A stretch of DNA of 64,000 nt from positions 62,001 to 126,000 of the forward strand of contig JAFQVJ010000044.1 of assembly GCA_017408025.1 (NCBI GenBank), in the 5' to 3' direction. The translations under genes and the position numbers were made by a program. This DNA comes from Lachnospiraceae bacterium. Its GTDB lineage: Bacteria > Bacillota > Clostridia > Lachnospirales > Lachnospiraceae. Below the pieces are notes generated by a model. That model did no database searches and was not told where the DNA came from. It saw only the letters and a program-made list of their open reading frames with translations. Below are positions 10,173 through 19,600 of the stretch, in pieces (position 1 is the stretch's first letter; every line of letters starts with the position of its first letter).

Positions 10173-12593
10173 TTATCTTCCACCATACTGTTTCTTCTTC
10201 GAGATAACGCTGATTCCCGCACAAGCTACAGCTGTCATTCCGAGAACTGTAATCCATAAACCTGTCAGGCTGTTGTCTGCTGTTATCGGTGCTTCTGCTA
10301 ATGCCCTAACTATCGCATACTCTGAAAAATGCTCTAATTCAACTACTATACAGCCATCCATATATGTAGTAGCAATATCCTCTGTTTTGCCATCATCTGC
10401 AATATGAATAACCTTATAATCACTACCCTTTGCACCTGCTTCTAAAGCAAACGGAATCTGAACCTTAATCTTTCCATCGCCAAATTCTGTTATATTCTTA
10501 TCGTTGCAAAGGATTTCAGCTGATATTATCTGCTTTACTTCTCTATTCTTTATAGCGTCCTGCTGCTTTGTTGTCAGCTTGTCCTGCTTTACTTCGTCGA
10601 TTTTAAGTGAGATGCTCAAGTTCTCTCCTGCGTCCTTTACTATCTTCTCCAATGCCTCTACATCTATAGTTACAAGTGCTTTTGCAGTTTCAATCTTTAA
10701 TGCCTTTTGAACCTTAGCTATCTCTTTAAGCGAATTTACAGGAATATTAACTTTTTTCACTTCCTTTGCAACATCTTCCAATGGAAGTGTAACTGTATCT
10801 AATGTACCAGCATTTGTGATTGCCTCATTTATAATATCCTCTGTAACCTCAACACTGCCCTCATTTACTTCAATCTCTGGTGTAACATCCTTTTCCGCCA
10901 ATGTATATATACTGAAATGATCTGTTGCAAATGTTGCATATCCATCCTTAACTGTTACTTCATATTCCTGTATCTGTTTATCTTCATCAACATAATATAC
11001 GATTAAGCTCTTATCCTTAAGCTCTGTGCCAATAGGTATCTTAACCTGGAACTTACCGTTGGCAAGCTTCGATATATATTTTTCCAATGAATTAGAGAAG
11101 AGCTTAATATCGAATGTAAGATTATCCTTAACCTTCAATGTCTTAATAATCTCTTCATATGTGTCACCACTTGTCAGCTTCTCAACATTAATACGTGTAT
11201 CGAGTGGAATTGATGAATCATTTGCCTCTACAGTAACATCTGTGGCAACATCTGATGAGCGGTATTCCGGCTCAACCATAGCGTCACTGTCCACTACTAC
11301 TATAAACATATATGTAGCTTCGCCAATTTCCATGTTAAACCAATAATCTCCTGCTGCGCTCTGAAGATAATAGAAATCTCCGTCCACTTCATCGTATGAA
11401 TTCAACACATAGTCCTTGCTACTCTGTGTCCATTCAATTGACATTTCACAATTCATCTTTTCCATAGTATATGATGACATGGCATTTGAATATTCCATGC
11501 TATCATTTTCACATGTAGCCCTTGCGATTTCGTATTCAGATACCTTTTCATTATATTCTTCAATCTGTTTCTGACATTCCGCTTTACTTGCTTCGTACAT
11601 TGCAGCATTATCAGGGTCTTCCTCTATCATAGTGTCATAATTATTAAGCTGATTTAGAAGGTCACTTATAGCCATATAACCAGCATTGATTTTTGCTGTA
11701 TAATCAGCTATGCTGGTATTACAATCTGTGATCAAAGCCTCCAACTTTGTAAGTTCTGTAGTACACTCTTCCAATTTTGCTTCATATCCAGCAATCTCTT
11801 CATCATACATATTTACATAATAATCTCTGATTCCCTGACCACCGTACGTTATCTTAACCTTGCCTGCTCCTGCATATTCATCTACTCGCTTCTGTGCTGC
11901 TGCCATCAATGCTTCCTTTGTTACCTCTGTACCATCTGGAACATATATGATGTGCTTACCACGTACGCCCATCTCAACATTACTATATACAACACCATCA
12001 TAAATAAATGGTGCCATACCTGATGCCTCTGTTAAGAATTCTGCATCCATTCCCATTCTGCAATCAATAGTAAAATTCTTATAATTTATATAAGACTTCA
12101 ATTCACCAGAATAGTCTATCATAGTATTAATCTCACCACTATTAAGCCACCAGCTAAGCAATTCCATGTCATTGACAGCAAAGTAATAACCTCCTTCTTC
12201 ACCGCCATCTGGGAACTCGCTTATCATACCATCAACCATTGTCTTAATATCACTATCATACTCATATACAATATCCACAACGTGACTTTCCTGTGATGTA
12301 TCTGTTGCCCAGTCATATTTGTAGTAAATGGTACATGACTTAAAATCTTCACTGAATAAGTCAAACCTAAAGTCTGGATACTTATCCCACATATGCTCCA
12401 TCTCATTAAAGAACCAATATGCCTCATCCTCCGAAGCAGGTACAACCGACTTCATCACGAACTTTCCATCTTCATTCAAGATAGATTTAAACTCCTCACT
12501 CATCGCAGTGTCAGTCTCTGCAAATGCTGTCATAGGTATCATAGATACAACAAGCATAAGCACAAGAATACACGAAAAAAATCTTCTCCTCAT
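10173..12593 (-). CDS. exported coiled-coil protein with C-terminal membrane anchor, unknown function
   Basis: I do not recognise a family in this 806-residue protein. It starts with a clear Sec signal peptide (MRRRFFSCILVLMLVVS, cleavage likely after AFA near residue 25). Residues about 260-375 are a heptad-rich coiled coil containing scattered Cys. The C-terminal half is beta-rich and Val/Lys-rich, and a single membrane segment (about 778-798) ends in the basic tail KKKQYGGR. There is no LPXTG motif. The protein would therefore be displayed outside and anchored at its C-terminus. It is the last gene of the type VII locus. A role as an envelope or extracellular component of that machine, analogous in placement to the missing EsaA, is inference. 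Confidence 0.8.
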   Translation of the reverse strand: MRRRFFSCILVLMLVVSMIPMTAFAETDTAMSEEFKSILNEDGKFVMKSVVPASEDEAYWFFNEMEHMWDKYPDFRFDLFSEDFKSCTIYYKYDWATDTSQESHVVDIVYEYDSDIKTMVDGMISEFPDGGEEGGYYFAVNDMELLSWWLNSGEINTMIDYSGELKSYINYKNFTIDCRMGMDAEFLTEASGMAPFIYDGVVYSNVEMGVRGKHIIYVPDGTEVTKEALMAAAQKRVDEYAGAGKVKITYGGQGIRDYYVNMYDEEIAGYEAKLEECTTELTKLEALITDCNTSIADYTAKINAGYMAISDLLNQLNNYDTMIEEDPDNAAMYEASKAECQKQIEEYNEKVSEYEIARATCENDSMEYSNAMSSYTMEKMNCEMSIEWTQSSKDYVLNSYDEVDGDFYYLQSAAGDYWFNMEIGEATYMFIVVVDSDAMVEPEYRSSDVATDVTVEANDSSIPLDTRINVEKLTSGDTYEEIIKTLKVKDNLTFDIKLFSNSLEKYISKLANGKFQVKIPIGTELKDKSLIVYYVDEDKQIQEYEVTVKDGYATFATDHFSIYTLAEKDVTPEIEVNEGSVEVTEDIINEAITNAGTLDTVTLPLEDVAKEVKKVNIPVNSLKEIAKVQKALKIETAKALVTIDVEALEKIVKDAGENLSISLKIDEVKQDKLTTKQQDAIKNREVKQIISAEILCNDKNITEFGDGKIKVQIPFALEAGAKGSDYKVIHIADDGKTEDIATTYMDGCIVVELEHFSEYAIVRALAEAPITADNSLTGLWITVLGMTAVACAGISVISKKKQYGGR

Positions 12594-12736
12594 ACTTCTT
12601 CCTCCTCGTATTTTTTATTCTCACGATACATTTGCATGAATAGATTATAACATAAAGCCGTTTATTTGTATATACATTTTTCTTTTTTATGAGTTTTTTT
12701 CAGAAAGTAATTAAGTTATAGCAGTATTTCCCAAAT

Positions 12737-13054
12737 TTATAATAATATAGATAAATTGTCCTTTACATGAATGTATGTGATATCCTTTTCAATATAGATT
12801 TTATCCTTTCCTGACATCAACTGCCCCTCTGTAAGGATAGAAGTGATATTCTTCACATCATATATATTTTTCTGTATTTCTGGTTTACTCACAACCATTT
12901 TTCTTTCCTCCACAAATCGTCTGGCATTATGTCCACTGATGTCTCCCACTATTTTTCGTATATTTAATGTACAAAATAAAACTCCAGTTATTAAAAGAAA
13001 AACTCCTGACAATATAAATGTAATTAAGGAAATAAATGTATATGTATCTGCCAT
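12737..13054 (-). CDS. small single-span membrane protein of the secretion locus
   Basis: This 105-residue protein has one membrane segment at residues about 9-30, then a charged C-terminal part of about 70 residues (KIVGDISGHNARRFVEE). No family was recognised. It begins two bases after the kinase stop codon, so it is translationally linked to the kinase. It may be a membrane partner or substrate of it. A longer downstream gap of 143 nt separates it from the 806-residue protein gene. Confidence 0.65.
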   Translation of the reverse strand: MADTYTFISLITFILSGVFLLITGVLFCTLNIRKIVGDISGHNARRFVEERKMVVSKPEIQKNIYDVKNITSILTEGQLMSGKDKIYIEKDITYIHVKDNLSILL

Positions 13055-13056
13055 AG

Positions 13057-14772
13057 CTATCTTACCTCCGCATTTTCATATGTATCTACAATTTCATCTA
13101 TATATATATCCAGATTGGACAAAATCTTATTCTGTTTGTCAATAGACTTATCCTGTGTTACCATCAATTTTCCTGTCTTTTCATAAATCTCCATCAATAT
13201 TTTCATAATTCTCTCACTTGATATTCCTGTGGCAACAAGGCCTTTCCTTTGATCAAAGATTAAATCAGAAACCGCCTCATATACTGACAACTTTATATAT
13301 GGCAGATTCTCGTTATCATACCCCTCCAGATTGTCTATACATTTCTCAAGGGATTCCACTAAAGAATTGTATATTTCGTAGCTGGGCTCTCTGGTGTTCG
13401 TCTGATTTGCCACATAGTTCCTATAAAAATCACAAATAACATAATAGGATTCTGCAAGCTCATAATTCTCATATGTTTCACTTTTTCCACGGATTGCTTC
13501 TTTGAAAAACGAATACGCCTTTAACGCTCTTACCTTCAGGGATACATTTTCATCATTTATTCCATACAGATAAAAATATGTAATTCCGGCAGTATAATTC
13601 ATATCTGCGTAGCCCTCATCCGATATGTCGTACTCATTTTCATTCTGCTCATTGAATGCTGCATTATAATATTCTATAAAATCTCTACTTTCTCTATCCC
13701 CAAATAAATTATTGTCATTGTATGCCTGTAAAAGCCTGTTGTACGCCTCGAATCTGTATGGGAATAATTCTATGGCCTCCTTATAGCTGTGTATCCTCTG
13801 GTCATAATCTGTGGATGTGCTGATATTTATTTTATGCTCGTAATTTCTATCATTTTCCAATGCCGCTAGAAAGTTAAACACTATACCTGATACAAACATA
13901 ATAAGAGTTGTAATGGCGCATAACGTAAACCCTCTTAATTTTGTTCTCTGCTTTTTCCTATAGTTATCATCCATTTCCTCATAATGCTCCAACGCATACA
14001 TCAATTCATCGCAGCTCTGATAGCGGTCATCTGGATTAAGCTGTGTACATTTATTTATAATAGCTTCCAGCCCTGAGGATAGGGCTGGATTCCACTGTCT
14101 TATAGGATACAGCTCGTATGGAGGCTCTGAAGGATTCTGTCCCGTCACAAGATGGTAAAGTGTTACTCCAAGACAATATATATCTGTTCTGGCATCAGTC
14201 TGTCCCATTCCACCGAATTGCTCTGGGGCAGCGTATCCCCTTGTTCCTAAGCTTACCGTATCATTAATGTTGTATTCCTTATATTCTCTAGCGATACCAA
14301 AATCAATAACCTTTAGACCACCTTCAGGCTTGAGCATCACATTTGCAGGCTTCATATCTCTGTATATAATGGGCGGAGTCTGAGAGTGAAGATATTTTAG
14401 TACATCGCAAAGCTGTTTTGCCCACTTTATAACATTCTCCTGTGGCTGTGCCCCTCCAGAGATAAGTATTTTATCAAGGGATTCACCTTCAATATAATCC
14501 ATAACAACGTATATCGTACTGCCATTATCGATAATATCAACTATTCTAGGCAATGCCGGATGATCAAGTCTCTTCATCAGATTAGCCTCAACAAGCAGAC
14601 TTTGTACTATAACCTGATTATTTCTGTCGTTTGATATTTTACTTATCTCCTTGATTGCCCACTGCTTATTTAACCTTTTGTCCATGGCAAGGTAAACAAT
14701 AGACATTCCACCTCTGCCTATCTCCTTAAGAACCTCATATTTATTATCAATATTTGAACCTATTCGTACCAT
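13057..14772 (-). CDS. membrane Ser/Thr protein kinase (PknB-like) with extracytoplasmic TPR-like region
   Basis: Residues about 5-270 form a Hanks-type kinase with all key residues visible. The glycine loop is GRGGMSIVY, the ATP lysine is in WAIKEI, the catalytic loop is YRDMKPANVML, the metal motif is DFG in IDFGIA, and GYAAPEQFGG follows. One membrane segment (about 287-310) leads to an outer region of about 260 residues with helical, TPR-like character and many Tyr and Asn. There are no PASTA domains, unlike the PrkC/Stk1 housekeeping kinase. The layout (kinase fold, membrane span, exterior helices) is that of EssB/YukC, whose kinase fold is inactive; here it looks active. The frame opens at a TTG; I take the ATG two codons later. 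It follows the PP2C gene by only a few bases. Confidence 0.88.
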   Translation of the reverse strand: MVRIGSNIDNKYEVLKEIGRGGMSIVYLAMDKRLNKQWAIKEISKISNDRNNQVIVQSLLVEANLMKRLDHPALPRIVDIIDNGSTIYVVMDYIEGESLDKILISGGAQPQENVIKWAKQLCDVLKYLHSQTPPIIYRDMKPANVMLKPEGGLKVIDFGIAREYKEYNINDTVSLGTRGYAAPEQFGGMGQTDARTDIYCLGVTLYHLVTGQNPSEPPYELYPIRQWNPALSSGLEAIINKCTQLNPDDRYQSCDELMYALEHYEEMDDNYRKKQRTKLRGFTLCAITTLIMFVSGIVFNFLAALENDRNYEHKINISTSTDYDQRIHSYKEAIELFPYRFEAYNRLLQAYNDNNLFGDRESRDFIEYYNAAFNEQNENEYDISDEGYADMNYTAGITYFYLYGINDENVSLKVRALKAYSFFKEAIRGKSETYENYELAESYYVICDFYRNYVANQTNTREPSYEIYNSLVESLEKCIDNLEGYDNENLPYIKLSVYEAVSDLIFDQRKGLVATGISSERIMKILMEIYEKTGKLMVTQDKSIDKQNKILSNLDIYIDEIVDTYENAEVR

Positions 14773-14779
14773 TTCCAAT

Positions 14780-15562
14780 CTACTCCTGTGACACTTTAAT
14801 ATAAGCTGCCGTTATATTGTCTGTTTCGCCTCTATCCATATTTATCCGTATTAATTGGGAAAGCTTGTTCTCGATTATCTCCTCTGAATCAGTATGTTTT
14901 GGATTCATCCATACAAACAGCTCATCAGAAGAAACCATATGTCTGAATCCATCAGAACACAATAAAACACCATCTCCTTCACATACCTTGCCCCGGTAGT
15001 ATTCTATCTCCAGATTTGGAGTAGCCCCTATACATTGGAATAAAACATTTCTTCGAGGATCCGTTTTTGCCTGCTCCTCTGTCAGCCTTCCGCACTTAAT
15101 TTCTCTTGCAATTAAAGACTGATCCTCCGTTATCTGGGAAATATTCTCCCCTAACAGATATGTTCTCGAATCTCCCACGTTGGCTATTACATATTCATCA
15201 TCAATTATAAGTATAGCTGTTATGGTAGTTCCCACATTAACACGATTTTCTTTTCCATAATTGTTAAGCTTATGGTTGATTTCTTCTAGCAACATATTCC
15301 ACTGAGACTGTATTTTATCAAATACCATGCCTTCTTTCTCTTCTTTTATGATGGCTGGAAGGTATCCTTCCAGCCATTCTGAAAATTTCCTTACTGTAAG
15401 CCCACTTGCCACTTCTCCTCTTTGTAGTCCTCCCATACCGTCACATAATACTGCCATGGCGATATTTTTATTTCCACACCTTCCAAGCTTAATGGTAAGG
15501 CTATCCTGATTTGTGTTTTTTGTTGTGCCAATATGGGTTGCTGCCCCCGCCAAAAATCTCAT
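14780..15562 (-). CDS. PP2C-family Ser/Thr protein phosphatase
   Basis: This 260-residue cytoplasmic PPM phosphatase is expected to reverse phosphorylation by the adjacent kinase. Metal-binding aspartates are visible in NQDS (about residue 19), LCDGMGG (about 41), NVGDSRTYL, LCSDGF and ETDNIT near the C-terminus. Length is typical of PrpC/Stp. It lies 12 nt after the FHA gene and directly before the kinase gene, so kinase, phosphatase and phosphothreonine reader are encoded together. Confidence 0.93.
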   Translation of the reverse strand: MRFLAGAATHIGTTKNTNQDSLTIKLGRCGNKNIAMAVLCDGMGGLQRGEVASGLTVRKFSEWLEGYLPAIIKEEKEGMVFDKIQSQWNMLLEEINHKLNNYGKENRVNVGTTITAILIIDDEYVIANVGDSRTYLLGENISQITEDQSLIAREIKCGRLTEEQAKTDPRRNVLFQCIGATPNLEIEYYRGKVCEGDGVLLCSDGFRHMVSSDELFVWMNPKHTDSEEIIENKLSQLIRINMDRGETDNITAAYIKVSQE

Positions 15563-15574
15563 ATACCCTCCATC

Positions 15575-16615
15575 CTATACATTAAATTCATAACTTTCAT
15601 TTGCAAAACGGAGCATTTGACCGGGCTTTATCTCGGTTAAGGTGTCTACCTGTAACCTCTCATCATCTATATATGTTCCGTTAGTTGAACCCTTATCTAA
15701 GACAAAGTAGTCTCCATTTTGAATAATTATCTCTGCATGATTCCTACTGACTGCATTGTTGCCTGATACCATATAATCAACAGAAGCACTCTGACCTATG
15801 CTGAAATTCTTTTTGTTTACAGATACTTTTTCTCCATTGCTGACTCTGACTATATATGGATAAATTACTCTGTTTAACTCCTCTGGTGCCAACACTGTCG
15901 TACCATATTCCGGAGCTCCCAAAACCGTTGTTCCCACCACCGAAGCTTGCTGACCCCCAAGCAGCTTTGATGGGTGAGCATACATCATAATATTTTCCTG
16001 GGGTTTTAAATCTGCTCCCTTAAATTCAATCTCCTTATCACTTTGCTTATCTCCCGGTGCAACGCTCTCACCATTCATCTGGCGCATGAACAACTCAAAA
16101 TCGTAAATCGAGAAATTAGGATGATTGCCAAAGTAAGCAATATATTCCTTAACAAACCCACAATCCTCAAGCTGATTAAACACAGTTTCAAACGCAAGAG
16201 ACTGAAAAAAATGTTTTATATCTGACTCCACATCATAATTTATAATCGGCAGATATACATACATCAGAGTTCTCGTGCCTGGTTCCACAAATATATAATT
16301 TGTAGAAATTAAGAAATTTTTTGTACTAAGCATGAGCCTTTGTGACTCGTTTACCATATCGAGAACAGACAAAACCATATTTAAAAAACCTTTCTTGGAG
16401 GTAACTGCCTGAAGATATTCCTTAAGTGACATATAGTTTGTAACCCTGTATATAAGCTCAGTTTTCCTTTTAACCCCTATATCAGGGTTTATGAGCTGGT
16501 ACACCTGCCCCTTTCTTAACAGTTCAGCCTCTCGTGTATTAATTGTCTGTGCTGGCGACAGCTTTACACTGACGTATTTTTCTTTTCCCTTCTTTATCAC
16601 TTCAATCTTGTTCAT
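15575..16615 (-). CDS. FHA-domain protein with DUF6382-type N-terminus
   Basis: Residues about 1-190 resemble the DUF6382 family, named here from memory of the domain arrangement. A low-complexity linker follows (TTVLGAPEYGTTVLAPEE) with repeated TTVL motifs. A C-terminal FHA domain (about 265-346) carries the phosphothreonine-binding residues in SRNHAEI and the STNGTYIDDERL motif. FHA domains bind phosphothreonine, and the TTVLGAPE and TTVLAPEE threonines are plausible targets of the neighbouring kinase, as in GarA-type switches. No membrane segment is seen. Its role as the reader in the kinase-phosphatase set is inferred from family and position. Confidence 0.85.
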   Translation of the reverse strand: MNKIEVIKKGKEKYVSVKLSPAQTINTREAELLRKGQVYQLINPDIGVKRKTELIYRVTNYMSLKEYLQAVTSKKGFLNMVLSVLDMVNESQRLMLSTKNFLISTNYIFVEPGTRTLMYVYLPIINYDVESDIKHFFQSLAFETVFNQLEDCGFVKEYIAYFGNHPNFSIYDFELFMRQMNGESVAPGDKQSDKEIEFKGADLKPQENIMMYAHPSKLLGGQQASVVGTTVLGAPEYGTTVLAPEELNRVIYPYIVRVSNGEKVSVNKKNFSIGQSASVDYMVSGNNAVSRNHAEIIIQNGDYFVLDKGSTNGTYIDDERLQVDTLTEIKPGQMLRFANESYEFNV

Positions 16616-16636
16616 TTTTATATCCTTTCAAAGAAA

Positions 16637-19600
16637 TTACTTTGCCCTGATTCGCTTTCTTCTGATTATCAAGCATACTACACCACCAGCCACGGCTGTT
16701 GATGTTCCGATTATTGTTCCGTAAAACAGTGGCTTATTCACATACCATCTTACGAACATATCTGTAGATACTGTAACTACATCACAGAAATCAACAACTT
16801 TACCAAGCTTCATATCCTCCATGTTATCCGTGTCAATAACATTACCTGCCTTATCTTCTATGGCAAACCTGACTTTCTGCTCCATGCCCTCTTCAATATA
16901 GAATTCTCCTCTGTAGGTTGTAACATCACTGAATTCTGTCACTGTCTGAATCACATTTCCATTGAGAAAAACTCTTACCTCTTCTATTGCCACTGCATCA
17001 AAAGCTTCATATTCCACCCGTATCCTATCACTGCTATATGAATCTTTACTTAGTCCCATGACCTTGACTACCTCAGGTTTAGTCGTATCCACTGAAAATC
17101 TGACGGCCATTTCATCGTATGTTATTGTATTTGAATTATTCCCTGCTTCATCCGCTGATGAAACTGAGATAACATATACTCCATCATATTTGAAATTATC
17201 CTTAGAAATTACATAACGATACTGATACCAGCCACTATCACCGACCGATTCTCCACCATTTTCCTCGTAGGTCTCCATAACTACACTGTTAAGCAGTGAA
17301 CCGTCCCTTGTGATAGTAACTTTTACGGAATCAGCCAAAATCCTGTTAGCATTATATTCAGTGATAACAAAATCATTATCTATTGACATATTATATGTAT
17401 TGACAATATTTTTAAGGTTTTCATCAAAGGTATACACTGATCCAAATCTATTAACAGAAAAGGAAATGGTCTCTGTGGACGTTCTACCCGCATAATCCGT
17501 AGCTGTGACAACAAGTGTATAAATTCCGTCATTTTCCTGAACAGCATTGAACGAATCCAGCTTGATTTCTGCTCCTTGCTCATCTATATTTCTATGAGAG
17601 ACAAGCAATGACGTAACATCCATCTCAATGAAGCTGTTCACATCGGTCTTATTGCCATTAAAGTACACACCTGTCTTAACAATATTCACACTGCAATCTC
17701 TGTAAAAATTGTCCTTTATAGATATTGATGGCACTATCTCATCATTATATGCCGCACCGTTTTCAACACCATTTATCTCAATGACTGGCATGTAAGTATC
17801 TATTGTAAATATCACCGTTTTTGTCAGCGCCACATTTCCAGCTTTATCCTTGGCGTCCACCTTTATAGTGTATGTTCCCTCCTCTGTAAACTCCTGAACA
17901 AGTGAGGATTCCTTTTGTGTACCATCAAACTGCTTACTCTGCACCATTTCCTCCACACCATTCAATTCTCTTGTAATGCCAATAACAACATCTGTATTTT
18001 CATAGTTTGATTCGACAACATCTATCTTTACACTTGCTTTGTCCATATAATATTCGTTAGGTGTAACACCTGAAATTTCAGCAATAGGAGCTGTATTGTC
18101 AACGATAAAGCTTATTGTTTTAGGCTCAGCCTTGTTTCCCGCCGCATCCTCAGATGTAATGGTTACAACATATGTGCCATCCTCTGAAAATGTATACGCC
18201 TGCTTAGTATTCACTGAATAATATGCAAATGGTTCTGCCTCATACTCAGTTACTTTTCCATCTAATGTCTTTTTTACAGTAACTACTGTCTTATTTCCCT
18301 CCTCTGAAAAATGCTTCTCCATTACCTGAAAATTAACTGTGATAATGCCTGTATTGTTACTTCCGTTCTCAACTCCTGTTATATCGGAAATAACAGGTGC
18401 CACCATATCAATCTTCACTCTATCCGTGGCTTCTGTTATATTACCTGCATTGTCCTCTGCAATCACCTTTACCGTATATATGCCAGATTCGCTTATTACC
18501 TTTTCAATCCATGATTTGTCAATGGTTATCTTATATGATGAATCCACTGTATACTTATCTGAGCAGTCATATATTCCATATTCTGTATCGTTCACAAAAA
18601 CCTTTACATTCTTTATACCTGAAGCTGGAAGCTTTTCTGTTCCCTCATCTTTAAGATTAACTATGTATGTGACTGTGTCTCTATACCACTCTCCCTTAAA
18701 TGCTTCTCCAGTTTTTTCAAAAGCTGCTTTAATCTTATTATTCTCCAGGAGGACATAATCGCTGGAAAAAGGATGTTTCCCACTACCATCACATATGCTG
18801 CTTAAAGATATCTTCTGCACATTTTCTACGTTGTCGGTAATGGTAAGGTACATATCACCTGATGTCATGACATTTACAGAAAAAGTAATGATTCCATCTT
18901 CATCTAATGAACCATTATATACCACATCATCGATATTCATTGTCACACTATGGACGCCAGAACCGTCATCCTTTGGCTTAAAGACAAATCCTGTAGGTGA
19001 ATTATAAAAGTTTCCAAATGCTGTTCTGCTCTCATTACCCTTAGTATCTGTATCCACAAATTCTGCGGTAGGAGCCCCTGTATCTACATATATCTTATAT
19101 TCACCATTCACTCCTGAATTACCTGCAAAATCCTTTATATTTTTTATCTGAATAGTAACAAGACCTTCTTCCGTTTTGCTATATAAGGCGGTGTCTATTA
19201 CATAGGTATCAGACAATACCTTTTCCGTCATTTCCTCAAAAGAAACCGTTTCGATATATACACCATTTACATGCACTTCATATGATAACAGGCCGGAAGC
19301 CTCACCTGCATCCGCACCTGACACTAAATCTGTCACAACTGCATTTACCTTTACATCTCCACCAGTCCAAATCTTATTATCTGACTCGTATACCTTGTAC
19401 TCACTGTCCGAATCAATAGAAAATGTTGCTATTGCAGGCATATCTTCTATTACAATATTTCCAATCTCCTCTATTACAGAATTGCCCGCTCTATCTCTTA
19501 CACAGATTTTTACATTTCTATTTTCTCCATTATATTGCTCGCCATCAAGCTTAAACACACAATATTCTTTTCCATCTGACGTTTTTAATATATTCGATGT

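Noticed and set aside
13057-14772. Housekeeping PrkC/Stk1 kinase
   Set aside because: There are no PASTA repeats in the outer region and the context is the type VII locus, although a PP2C gene is adjacent.
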